In this document: positions 8,003 to 17,165 of the stretch, one piece after another | Layout of the letters: each line of letters starts with the position of its first letter | Position numbering within the stretch: the stretch's first letter is position 1 | Source: Nocardia abscessus NBRC 100374 | Lineage (GTDB): Bacteria > Actinomycetota > Actinomycetes > Mycobacteriales > Mycobacteriaceae | Assembly (NCBI RefSeq): GCF_000308455.1 | Contig: NZ_BAFP01000076.1 | Span: 1 to 41,845 of the forward strand | DNA: 41,845 nt | Direction: 5' to 3' | Made by a program: the position numbers and the translations under genes | Notes under the pieces: model-generated | The model's database searches: none | What the model saw: the letters and a program-made list of their open reading frames with translations, nothing else | Told to the model about the DNA's origin: nothing

Positions 8003-8235
8003 CGTCGTTCGTTCGCTTGGTCGAGCGCCTTCGCCAGTTCATCGAGGCGCATCCATCCCTCGGCGTGGTGGTATGCCAGTGCTTGTGCGACGACGTCGGG
8101 ATCGCGGCGGCGGCCTGGATCGCGTGCGCACAGCAGCACGGCCAAATCCTTGAACTCGCGGTCGGCTCGGTCGGCAGGAGGGGATGGCGTGTGCACGCAG
8201 CTGCCGTCTTGGAATGGCCTGCGAATCCGCTCCAT
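7999..8235 (-). CDS. Small hypothetical protein upstream of the Cys-rich gene
   Basis: Seventy-eight residues, not recognised. The C-terminal half looks helical and protein-like (DPDVVAQALAYHHAEGWMRLDELAKALDQ). It is the first gene of a two-gene unit with the Cys-rich ORF. The perfect inverted repeat at 8239-8264 lies directly before its start and would be an effective repressor site. It sits downstream of the tyrosine recombinase on the same strand and may be cargo of that element. Confidence 0.5.
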   Translation of the reverse strand: MERIRRPFQDGSCVHTPSPPADRADREFKDLAVLLCARDPGRRRDPDVVAQALAYHHAEGWMRLDELAKALDQANERR

Positions 8236-8238
8236 AAC

Positions 8239-8264
8239 AGTGTCCTATCGACGGTTAGGACACT
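8239..8264. promoter_or_regulatory. Perfect 9-bp inverted repeat before the small-gene pair
   Basis: AGTGTCCTA (8239-8247) and TAGGACACT (8256-8264) are exact reverse complements separated by 8 bases. The centre-to-centre distance of 17 bases puts both halves on nearly the same face of the helix, as for a dimeric repressor. It ends four bases upstream of the 78-residue gene's ATG. A recombinase core site is the alternative. Confidence 0.55.
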
Positions 8265-8283
8265 CGTGGCGTGGCGAATTCGC

Positions 8284-8308
8284 AACGGGCGAGTGTTCAT
8301 AGCCCGTT
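8284..8308. terminator. Possible hairpin downstream of recombinase gene
   Basis: AACGGGC (8284-8290) pairs with GCCCGTT (8302-8308) around an 11-base loop, 38 bases beyond the recombinase stop on the minus strand. There is no U-tract, so the terminator role is a guess from position. Confidence 0.3.
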
Positions 8309-8345
8309 ATGTTACCGCCTGTGGTCGCTGAGCGTTTGCCAGTCG

Positions 8346-9251
8346 TTAAGTGACAGGGGGTGCCGATCGCGGCCCGGCAGCAGTGGGTGGTCCTCTCCGG
8401 TCAACGCCACGAGTGCCGATCACATCCAGCAGGCCGGCCTTGGTGTAGGTGAAGGTCGCCGCCCCGGAAACCCGACGGCCGTCCTCGTGGCCGGCGTACG
8501 CCCGTGCGACGGCGATCCCGAATTGTGGTTCGACGAAGATAAGGGTCGTGTGCCGTATCCACTGTGCGTTCACACCGAGTGCTTCTGCCCAGGGCAGAGT
8601 GCGTCTGATCCGTGTGAACAGATGGTCGATGCGCCGCCGCCCCGCCGGGCGTCCGTCGCGGTAACGCAGCACCCGGTCGGTTGCCTCGGGTCCGCCACGG
8701 GCCTGCACGTGATCGAGGACTCGTGGCATCAGGGTGGGGGAGACCGGCTGCCATCGCAGAGTGCCTCCCTTCTCTCGGAGCCGAACGAGGCAGTCTTCGG
8801 CGTTGAGGTCCTCGAGCGTCAGGTGTACGAGACACCCACGGCGGCAGGTTGTTTCGATGAACAGCCGCAGCATCGGGGCATCGAGCGAGCGGTCGTTGCC
8901 TGTTGTCGAGGCGATGTGTCCGAGGTCGTGAACCTGTTCGAGGCTCAGAGCATGCCGTGAACTGGACGGCTGCCGTGGTTTGGACACTTTGGCGGCCGGG
9001 TTGTCCAGCGGGTGGATCAGCCTGTCGTGTTCGGCGTGGCGATACAGATGCCGGACAGCCGATACCATCGTCGCCGCGGCACCGCGGCCGCCGCGAGAAT
9101 TCGACCGCTTCGTCGCGGCGGCGCGCACCTGGTGCTCGCTCACCAGCTGCTGGATCTCGGTGTAGGTCGGATCAGTGATCAGACGATCACCCCACAACCG
9201 CTCCAGTACCTTCCAAGACGGTCCGTAATTGTCGAGGATCGTCCTGGGCAC
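8346..9251 (-). CDS. Tyrosine-type site-specific recombinase (integrase)
   Basis: About 301 residues from GTG 9251. An N-terminal SAM-like core-binding domain (ILDNYGPSWKVLERLWGDR, MVSAVRHLYRHAEHDRL) precedes a complete catalytic domain. Counted in the longer open frame that begins at 9542, the tetrad residues are Arg 234/235 (TTCRRGCLVHL), Lys 258 (REKGG), Arg 330-His 331 (WIRHTTL), His 352 (AGHED) and Tyr 366 (TFTYTKAG). All needed residues are therefore present. The frame continues open to 9542, but that part encodes a piece of a different gene in this frame, so I place the start at 9251. No good ribosome binding site is seen, and the gene may have lost its true 5' end by fusion. It would cut and join DNA at an unidentified att site. 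Confidence 0.8.
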   Translation of the reverse strand: MPRTILDNYGPSWKVLERLWGDRLITDPTYTEIQQLVSEHQVRAAATKRSNSRGGRGAAATMVSAVRHLYRHAEHDRLIHPLDNPAAKVSKPRQPSSSRHALSLEQVHDLGHIASTTGNDRSLDAPMLRLFIETTCRRGCLVHLTLEDLNAEDCLVRLREKGGTLRWQPVSPTLMPRVLDHVQARGGPEATDRVLRYRDGRPAGRRRIDHLFTRIRRTLPWAEALGVNAQWIRHTTLIFVEPQFGIAVARAYAGHEDGRRVSGAATFTYTKAGLLDVIGTRGVDRRGPPTAAGPRSAPPVT

Positions 9252-9912
9252 CGAGGCCGAGACCTGCGCGATATAATGCCGAAAGGTCGGAATCGGCCGC
9301 CTCGAGGAGATGTACGTTTTTCGCGGGGCGTCCTGCCGCTCCTCCTGAGTCGCACGCGGGACCATGCAGTAGACCGTGGCGCCCGCCGCCGACAGCGCGG
9401 CGCAGAGACTCCGATTCAGCGTGCTCAGCCCGTAACCACTCGGTCGCAATGGCGAGGACCGATGGCGCCGGCGAATCGGCGTTATCCTGCTCGCGCTGAG
9501 GGCTCCCGGTGTGTTGTTCCGCAGCGAATTCCGCGGGGTCATCCGAGAACTTCATCAGCACCGAATGGACGAGTTCGGCGATTTCCTCCGTGTCGTCCGC
9601 GCTGATGCGCACCACGGCGTCGTACTTTCTGCTCACGATATCCACCCGGAAGCGATGCTCCGGGTCGACGGCACGCAGCCACTGTCGGCTCTGCACAACG
9701 TTTTCGGCGATCTGGTCGGCGTCGGCGTCCGCGGGCATGCTGACGACCGCGATCGTCGAATCGTCGTCCTCGGCTCCTCGATGCCCGAGGTCGAGACCGG
9801 TACGAACGGGTAGTCCCGATCCGGACAGCGCCTCCACCAGATCACGCCGCTCGACCGCCTCGATGCCGACGGCGAATTGAACGATGAACATCGAATCCGC
9901 GTGGTGCGCCAT
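9187..9912 (-). pseudogene. Frameshifted glycosyltransferase-like gene remnant with unknown N-terminal domain
   Basis: Starts at ATG 9912 or 9891. Residues 1-130 form an alpha/beta region of unknown family (MFIVQFAVGIEAVERRDLVE, RISADDTEEIAELVHSVL), possibly an effector-associated domain of conflict systems. It then reads SVLAIATEW, after which the continuation GLSTLNRSLCAALSAAGATV...VPRAT is found only in another frame. That pattern is the N-terminus of GT4-like proteins found in actinobacterial multidomain genes. KNVHLLEAA then resumes in the original frame. Frame changes therefore lie near 9431-9441 and 9320-9333. The rest is replaced by the recombinase gene. It is divergent from the CHAT gene, with overlapping 5' ends. 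Confidence 0.5.
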
Positions 9913-9918
9913 GGCTGC

Positions 9919-12462
9919 ATGATGTCATGTGTGCTGCCTGAACACACCGGAAGATTGCTGCTCGACCCAGCATTCAGCTTCCGTTCGATACCCGACCTCA
10001 CCGCCACCGAGGGCGCAGCCATCCCGACGACCTCCGAACTCGTTCGCCAGGCGCACGAATTCTATGGTGGGAGCGAGTGGTTCGAGCTCGGCACCGTGTA
10101 CGACAGGTTCGCGGAGCGAGCCTGGCGGAGCAACAACCATGCTTTCGGGCTACGGATGCTGCTCGCCGCTAAGTGCGCGTTCGAACGTGCTGGAAACTGG
10201 AGTCGCGCCCGGTAATCCACTGCCTACCTCCCACAACGACACCGACTGCTCAGGGAAGGTTCCGTCGCCGCCGAGGCGTGGAATCACTGGCTGCTGAGCA
10301 GCGAGCTGGATGCGAGCACCGCCACGGTCCACGCGGCTGCGCTCCGCGAAATCGCCGCTATCCGTGAAGTCACCGGGCATTACCGGCTCGGGCTCGACTG
10401 TTGCGACCGCTCGATGCGAATCTGCGATGATTTCCATTACGTCGAGAACATGGACGAGGTCAGAATCAAGACGCTGATCCAGCGTTCGGTCATCAACCGT
10501 CTGCGCGGCAGGAATGACATCGCCCTCGATGACCTCAGGCTGGCCCGCGCACTCGCGACACGATCTTCGGATGCCAATCTCCTCGGCGTCATCGCTCTGC
10601 GAGCCGGTGGACTGAATATCGTCATCGGACGGCCCGAGGATGCCCTGTTCGAGTTCAGACGTGCCGAGAACTACTTTCGCGTCACGAGCCCGAACAATCT
10701 GGTCTTCGCGCGAATTCGCCAGATCTCCTGCTTGCGTGCCCTCGGACAGCAGCAGGAGGCCGCGGACCTGAGCGAAGAGCTTCTCGACGAGGTGAACGGG
10801 TATCGACGTGGTCAGGTGCTCATCGAACGTGCGGAGCTGCTCGACGACCTCGGCAGGCGCGATGAGGCTGCCGACGTTCCGGCCGCCGCCGGCGAGTACT
10901 ACGCCAATTCGTCATCATTAGAGTCTCTGCGCTGGCGTTACCAGGTCGCCCGGAACCTACTGCGTACCGGCCGCGATCCCGAACAGGCCGTAGCGCATCT
11001 GTGCACTGTGCTGCGTAGCGCAGCTCAGCCCGACCGGCGCGATCTCGCCAGGACGATGCTGGCGTTGTACGAGGTGCTGCGCTTGCCGGAAGCTGTGGCG
11101 CCTCCGTTCGAGGTGACGCTGGCCGCGGGCAATGCCGCCCTGCTCGCTGCCGACCTCCAGCGCACATCGCTCGACGAAACAGCCGATCGCTGGGCTATGC
11201 ACCGGCAGCGCGAACAGATCCATGGTGCTGCGATCCGGCTGCACCACGACGCCGATGACGCCGACTCCGTGGTGCGGATCATTGAAATCGGCCGCGCCGA
11301 TCTGCTGAACCAACTCCTGTCCACCGGTGCCGACATCCGAGCGGCAATCACCGACTCGCCCCTCGCGACGTCGGCTGCGCCGCTGCGGCGGCTCGATGAA
11401 GTCTTCGACACGGCGAAAGCGGTAGCCGACTATCTCCACGACTGCACTGCGTCCCCGCCCCCGGTGCCATCGCTGCCCGGCTCACCCGTACCGATGCAAG
11501 CGCCCGCGAACGGTTCCCGAAGAACTCTTACGATGATCGCCCAGATCGGGCGCGAGGACAACGGCGACTGGTGGTCGGTCGTCGGCGTCCGGGGCAGTGG
11601 CCCGTGGCGCACCTGCTATCAGCGCGCGTCCGAGCGCATCCGCGGCCATATCGATGATCTCGTGGAAGGTAGACCTCTACCGCCGCGCGGTGTCACCCTC
11701 GCGACTTGGAGTGCGCTGACGGACTTTCTGCTGCCCGACAACGAGATCTGGAGCGGATCGATAGACCAGCCCATATCACTGGTCCTCGGTCCCGATCCCC
11801 GTCTGTGGCAATTGCCCTACCCAGCCCTGGTGCGATCCGGGGTGCGGCTGCTCGATATCGCGACGGTCGCGCTGGTACCCAGCCTACGAACCGTCGAGCT
11901 GCTGCGTGAGTGGAACCGAGACTCCCGACCGGACCACGGGCCGGCTGCCAGCGTTCTCGATACCACCTTGCCGGGAAGCGAAATCGAACTCGCCGCCTTG
12001 AACGAATGGCCGCTCGACCATCACCGCATGAACGACCTGACGTCTTTGGCGGCCATCGGAAACACCTCGATTCTCTATGTGAACGGCACCGGCCGCGCGG
12101 CGGGTACCGACGCCCAGCCCAACAGCGACATCTCGCTCGAAGCACTCGCGGGTGCTTCTCTTCCCCCGCTGGTGATCCTGAACGGCTGCTGGAGCGGTAC
12201 TCCGATGAGCCGCTTCGGTCAGGACCCCCTCAGTCTCGCGGTCGGTGCGCTTCTGGGCGGCGCCAGTACGGTCATCGCGGGAATATGCCTCATCGGCGGC
12301 ATGGTGTCCGCGCATATTGCGGCGGGCCTGCTGCGTCGTCTCGCGGAGAGGCAGCCGATTCCACTGGCACTACGCGACGCGCAGCGGGCGATCCGTGCCG
12401 AGCACCCTGAACTCAGTGTCTTCGATTGGGCCGGTCTCTGCGCCGTCGGCCTCGAAGAATAG
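9919..12462 (+). pseudogene. TPR-CHAT domain protein with in-frame stop
   Basis: A single frame runs to 12462 but is interrupted by TAA at 10213-10215. Before it lies an N-terminal helical segment (SEWFELGTVYDRFAERAW, MLLAAKCAFERAGNW). After it, the same frame continues with helical repeats before the first ATG at 10414, so the original protein was about 850 residues. The part from 10414 (682 residues) has TPR-like helices and a C-terminal caspase-like CHAT domain. The CHAT Cys is present (NGCWSG, residue 592 of the 682), but the GHG catalytic His is replaced (YVNGTGR, Thr 559). CHAT proteins act in bacterial conflict and signalling proteolysis. This copy is probably inactive as a protease. 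Confidence 0.7.
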
Positions 12463-12474
12463 GGGTCAGGAGAG

Positions 12475-13050
12475 CGTTTCCGGCGAGCTTGCGGTCAGTC
12501 TCATCTGTCCGGTTTCGGAGTGACACCTACGCGTTGGCCGACGAGGTGATCGACGGTCCGGCAGCGGCCCGGAGTCCGGCACCCCCGCGTAGTCGGGCAA
12601 CTCGACGCCGTTGATCGCGCGCTCGATCAGTTCGGTGAACCATTCGCCGGTGAAGTCGGGGCTCGGCTCGGTGTCCGGGCCGGGGACGTCGCGGCTGCGC
12701 ACGTGCAACCGGCCGATCTCCTGGTTGGCCTCGACGAACGAGCGCATCCGCGCCTCGTAGCCGGTGAACCCGGCCTCGGGGTCCCACCCTGCGGCGGCCA
12801 GCTCTCCGGCCAGCAGGTGCGCGCCGCCCAGGGCCAGGCCGGTGCCCTGCGCGGACATCGGCGACGAGCTGAACGCCGCGTCCCCCCAGCAGCGCCACCC
12901 GCCCGTGCGACCAGCGGTCCATCACCACCTGGGCGACCTGGTCGAGGTAGAAGTCCGGGGTGTCGTCCAAGTGCGTCAGGATGCGCGGGGTCAACCAGCC
13001 CATGCCGGCCATCCGCTCACGCAGCAGGCGCTTCTGGGCCGCGCCACGGC
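12475..13050 (-). pseudogene. C-terminal fragment of an FAD-dependent monooxygenase, frameshifted
   Basis: On the minus strand, QKRLLRERMAGMGWLTPRI, then DFYLDQVAQVVMDRW and GRVALLG in one frame continue in another as AAFSSSPMSAQGTGLALGGAHLL and YEARMRSFVEANQEIGRLH. This is the FAD-binding GD motif and C-terminal helix region of a PHBH/TetX-like flavoprotein. The shift is explained by one extra C in the six-C run at 12882-12887 (a GD is expected there). The N-terminal Rossmann domain is missing. The homology stops at about 13050, exactly where the Tn3-like sequence begins, which suggests truncation by that element. Confidence 0.7.
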
Positions 13051-13088
13051 AGGAGGAGAAAGACTGACCGTTCGAAAGATAGCCCCGG

Positions 13089-14041
13089 TGCCTGCGGGTA
13101 CATGGTTTGATCACGATGTGCCTTCAGACGAGCGGTGGTATCGGCTCTCACCGGAAGACCTTGAGCGCGCCATATCAGCGCTGCTGGCTCGGAGTTTTCC
13201 GAACGCCAGACGAATCGGGTGGGGCAAACCTGATTCGGGCGCGGACTTCCGCATGCTGAGCTGCATCCTGTGGCGGGACCCGACATCAGGGCGCAGCGAG
13301 TTCGACCGGCTGAAGACACCGGCGAAGGCGGCAACGCTGGGCAAGTTCAAGCTGCGCCTGGCCCACCTGCAGGCACTCGACGAACTCGGCGCGACCGAGC
13401 AGTGGCTCGACGGCATCCCCGCGACGAAGATCACGCATTTCGCCGGTGAAGCCCGGATGACCGACGTAGGCGACATGCGGGACATCGGTGACGCGAAGCG
13501 GTGGACGCTGTTGGCGAGCCTGATCCACGAGTGCCGCACCGCGGCTCGGGACGAGGTCGCGACGATGTTCTGCAAACGGATGGCCGTGATCCATAAGAAG
13601 GGCAAGGAGCGGCTGGAGCAGCTGCGTGAGCAGCACCGCGTCGAGACCGAGCGGCTGATCGATGTGTTCGGCGACGTGTTGGCTGGTGCCCGGGAGGCCA
13701 CCGCCCTGGCCGGAGACGGCGCGGGACCGGCTGCGGTGGTGGCCGAGCGGGCCGGGCGGCTGCTGTTAAAAACGCTGGCGGCCGCAGGTGGGGTGGAGCA
13801 GTTGTCGGCGGCGCATGAGGTGGTGTCGGCGCACCACGGCAACAACTACCTGCCGCTGCTGGAGGGATTCTACAAGAGCCACCGCTCGGCGCTGTTCACC
13901 CTGCTCGACACCCTGGAGCTGGAAGCGACCAGTGCGGATCACGGCGTGGCCGACGCCGTGGAGTTCCTGCGTGCGATCCGGGGCCGCACCGGCGAGTACG
14001 TTCCGCAGAGGGTGACCGTCGGGCGCGGGCCGACGCGGTGA
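13089..14041 (+). pseudogene. Tn3-family transposase, N-terminal/middle part (truncated)
   Basis: About 317 residues match the middle of actinobacterial Tn3 transposases (KAATLGKFKLRLAHLQALDE, HFAGEARMTDVGDMRDIG, FCKRMAVIHKKGKERLEQLR, HHGNNYLPLLEGFYKSHR). The usual N-terminal DNA-binding part of some 250-300 residues is missing. The first 60 residues here are not recognised. The frame ends at TGA 14039-14041, whereas the protein continues in another frame from 14038. A frameshift thus separates the two parts, although the GTGA overlap would allow coupled translation. GTG 13089 is a nominal start only. Confidence 0.75.
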
Positions 14042-15750
14042 CCGTGGCGATCGACATCGACTTCGTCACCGAGGCGTGGCGCGAGATTCTGCTGGTGCGC
14101 GACCGGCCGGGCACGCTGGTGCGTCGCCACCTGGAGGTGTGCGTGTTCTCCTACCTCGCCTCCGAACTGCGCTCCGGGGACATCGCGGTGGTCGGCGCCG
14201 ATTCCTACGCCAACCTGTACGCCCAGCTGATGTCCTGGGACGAGTGCGTTCCGCTGGCCGAGCAGTTCTGCGGCCAGGCCGGGATCCCGTCGGACCCGAC
14301 GCAGCTCACGGCACACTACCGGGCAGCCCTGAGCGACATCGCCGCGGTGGTGGACGCCGGGTTCCCGCACAACACCGATCTGTCCTTCGCCGACGGGCGC
14401 CCGGTCCTGCGGCGCCGCAAGGGCGCCGACCGGCGCCCGTCCGCGCTCGCGCTGGAGGAGGCGATCCACTAGCGGCTCCCGGAGCGTGGGCTGTTGGACA
14501 TCCTGGCTCGCACCGCACACCTGGTCGGCTGGCCGCGACACTTCGGACCGGCGTCGGGATCAGACCCGAAGATCCGCGACGCGATGGCCCGCTACGTCCT
14601 GACCGTGTTCGCCAACGGCACCTTGCTCGGCCCGGCGCAGGTCGCGCGGCACATGCGGGACCAGGTGTCGGCGCACGAGTTGTCGATCGCGGCGAACAAG
14701 CACACTACCTGCGCCAAGATCGACGCCGCGTCCACCGACGTGATCAACGAGTTCGCGAAGCTCGACGTCGCCGGCATGTGGGGCGACGGCCGTGTGGTCG
14801 CGGTGGACGGTACGCAGGTGGACACGTGGGCCAACAACATCCTCGCCGAGTCCCATATCCGCTATGGCGGGTATGGCGGGATCGCCTACCGGCACATCTC
14901 CGACACCTACATTGCGCTGTTCTCCCGTTTCATCCCGTGCGGGGTGTGGGAGGCCGTCTACATCATCGAAGGGTTGCTGCGCAACGACTCCGACATCCAG
15001 CCCGACACCATCCACGCCGACACCCAAGGCCAGTCGCTGCCGGTATTCGGGCTGGCGGCGCTGCTCGGCTTCGACCTTCTCCCGCGCATCCGCAACTGGG
15101 CCGACCTGAACTTCTACCGGCCCAGCGCCGACGCCGGCTTCGAGCACATCGACTCGCTGTTCGGCGACAACGTGATCGACTGGGGACTGATCGACACGCA
15201 CTGGCCCGACCTGCTGCGCACCACGATCTCGATCAGCCAGGGCCGCCTGTCGTCGGTCACCTTGCTGCGCCGCCTGGGCAACAACTCCCGCAAGAACCGC
15301 CTCTACCGGGCGTTCCGGGAGCTGGGACGAGTGATCCGCACGATCACACTGCTGCGGTTCCTCGCCGACGCGCAGCTGCGGGAGCAGATCACCGCGATCA
15401 CCAACAAGGCCGAGGCGTTCCACGGCTTCTCCGCGTGGCTGCGCTTCGGCGGCGAGGTGATCGGGCGCAACGACCCGGACTACCAGGAGAAGATCATCAA
15501 GTTCAACGAGCTGCTCGCCAACTGCGTGAACTACTCCAACGCCTGCGACATCACCGCCGCAGCGAACGCGCTGGCTTCCGACGGGCACCCGATCGACACC
15601 GATGATCTGGCCACGATCTCCCCGTACATCACCCACACCATCCGCCGGTTCGGCGACTGGGTGCTGGATCTGTCCCCACCGGACGCGGTGCCGGTCACCA
15701 CGCTGGACCTGGTGCCGGGGGCGCTGTTCCCCGGCGACATCACCTCATGA
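14038..15750 (+). pseudogene. Tn3-family transposase, C-terminal catalytic part with in-frame stop
   Basis: This is the continuation of the Tn3 transposase. It encodes the DDE domain, with Asp in VVAVDGTQVDTW, Asp in IHADTQGQSLPVFG and Glu in TNKAEAFHGFS, and the family hallmarks ISQGRLSSVTLLRRLG and NNSRKNRLYRAFRELGR. A TAG at 14470-14472 interrupts the frame (EEAIH-stop-RLPERGLLDILART). The same motif reads through in intact relatives, so this is a point nonsense mutation. The protein cannot be made whole. Terminal inverted repeats typical of Tn3 (GGGG ends) were not found by eye near 13050 or 15760. Confidence 0.82.
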
Positions 15751-15802
15751 GGGTGGTTGACGGGTTGGTGCCTTGGATGGCTTGCTGCCTACGCTGGTAA
15801 CC

Positions 15803-16348
15803 GTGAGTGTCGACGGGACCCCGAAGCAACGTTTCCTGGTGTGCCACGACTACGGGATGGGTGGTCTCTGGTGGTGGGTTCATGCGCGTTCAGCCCGTGA
15901 GATCGTTGAGACCTTCGCCGAGACCTGGGTCATCGAGGAACCGCAGCAACTGGCGGATGCCCAGGGATGGGACTTGGACGAGGTCGATATCGACAATCTC
16001 GCCGACTCGGCACTGTACGAACTTCGCGCTCAGCGACTCGCCCAGAGAAACCGGACGGGTTTCGGGGTGCTGGCGGACCGCGAGTTGCTGTACACGCGCG
16101 AGCGCGCGGAGGGCGACGACGGCGTTCCAGCCGCCGATTACCTGACCGAGATCACCAACGGCTACCGCACCCGTCAGGTCGAAGTGCGTGGTACCGGCGA
16201 AGCGGTCCGGACCGGCCTCGACGACTTTCCTCTCAATCCGCCGATCGACTTGTGGGATCCAGATCTGGCTGAGCAGCAGATCACAGCGGAGGAGTTCGAA
16301 AAGGCATGGGACAGCGCGGTTCCTGCACCGGATGACTGGTACAGCTGA
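15803..16348 (+). CDS. Conserved actinobacterial hypothetical protein
   Basis: About 181 residues from GTG 15803; an in-frame TTG at 15773 is less likely. It reads like a known family of unknown function in actinobacteria, with RFLVCHDYGMGGLWWWVHAR at the N-terminus, a WDLDEVDID motif, and an acidic C-terminus (WDPDLAEQQITAEEFEKAWD). It has no membrane segment and no recognised catalytic motif. It lies 50 bases after the transposase remnant and before the resolvase, so it may be passenger DNA of the same element. It appears intact. Confidence 0.7.
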   Translation: MSVDGTPKQRFLVCHDYGMGGLWWWVHARSAREIVETFAETWVIEEPQQLADAQGWDLDEVDIDNLADSALYELRAQRLAQRNRTGFGVLADRELLYTRERAEGDDGVPAADYLTEITNGYRTRQVEVRGTGEAVRTGLDDFPLNPPIDLWDPDLAEQQITAEEFEKAWDSAVPAPDDWYS

Positions 16349-16442
16349 GGGCCACGGTCAGCACCAGGGGTGAACAAGATCCGGAGGAGAGCGGCAAAGT
16401 CCGCTGAAGGGTGGGACAAGCCCCCACTGACAGGCGAGGGTA

Positions 16443-16568
16443 GTCGTCCCGATATCGGTCCGAATCCGGGACGACCACCGAGCGGTCGCGAAAGCCCACG
16501 ACCGGCCGTCCCGGAATACGTCCCGCAACCAGGTGCCCGACGTTGAGTTCCGGGACAGTTTGCGGGAC
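16443..16568. repeat. CGGGAC/GTCCCG repeat array, candidate res site or resolvase operator
   Basis: Six copies of one hexamer lie in the 126 bases before the resolvase gene: GTCCCG at 16446-16451, 16508-16513 and 16520-16525, and CGGGAC at 16467-16472, 16551-16556 and 16563-16568. The first pair forms a 9-bp inverted repeat (GTCGTCCCG/CGGGACGAC). The other four form two tandem pairs, each with a 12-base period, in opposite orientation. Three imperfect dyads upstream of tnpR is the layout of a Tn3-type res site. Identity is inferred from arrangement. Confidence 0.55.
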
Positions 16569-16577
16569 GATCCGGGG

Positions 16578-17165
16578 ATGGCACGCACAAACGCCAGGGT
16601 TTCCGGACGATCGCAGGATCACCAGCTCCAACTCGACGCACTGGCCGCGGCCGACTGCCGCGAGGTCATCGTGGAGACCACCAGCACGCGCGGCGACCGA
16701 CCGAAGCTGCGCACCACACTGGCCATGCTCAAGCCCGGCGACACACTCGTGATCTACAAGCCGGACCGGGTCGCGCGATCCATGAAGGAACTCCTCGTCC
16801 TGCTCGAGGACCATTTGCACGCCCGCGAGGTCAACCTGCACATCCTCACCGGAATCTGCGCCGGCCTGCACAAACCCAACGGCCAGACCATGGCCGAGAA
16901 GATGCTGTTCATGGTCGCGGCCATGGCCGCGGAGATGGAACGCGAGCTGATCCGCGAGCGCACCCTCGACGGCCTGGCCGCCGCCGCAGCCCAAGGCCGC
17001 AAAGGCGGACGCCCCCCAGCAGTGGACCCCGACACCCTCGCCATCGCCATCGACCGCCGCAAACGCGGCGAGTCGGTCACCGCCATCGCCAAACACCTGA
17101 AGATCGGCCGCTCCACCCTCTACCGCGCCCTGGAGCCTTACCTCACTGAAGCGCCCACCGCATAA
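16578..17165 (+). CDS. Serine recombinase/resolvase (TnpR-like)
   Basis: About 195 residues from ATG 16578. The resolvase domain has the nucleophile in ARVS (Ser 9), QLQLDALAAADC, the active-site KPDRVARS and the E-helix EMERELIRERT. The C-terminus carries a helix-turn-helix (GESVTAIAKHLKIGRSTLYRAL) that would bind the res subsites. The usual GYARVST start reads TNARVSG, so the aromatic residue before ARVS is missing. Otherwise the protein looks intact. It probably resolves cointegrates of the Tn3-like element whose transposase lies just upstream on the same strand. It seems the best preserved part of that element. Confidence 0.88.
   Translation: MARTNARVSGRSQDHQLQLDALAAADCREVIVETTSTRGDRPKLRTTLAMLKPGDTLVIYKPDRVARSMKELLVLLEDHLHAREVNLHILTGICAGLHKPNGQTMAEKMLFMVAAMAAEMERELIRERTLDGLAAAAAQGRKGGRPPAVDPDTLAIAIDRRKRGESVTAIAKHLKIGRSTLYRALEPYLTEAPTA

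Noticed and set aside
14076..15605. A 509-codon plus-strand frame over the transposase
   Set aside because: It is Arg/Gly/Pro-rich and out of frame with the Tn3 catalytic motifs.
13000..15800. Tn3 38-bp terminal inverted repeats
   Set aside because: Looked for GGGG-starting inverted ends near 13050, 15760 and 17180; no matching pair was convincing.
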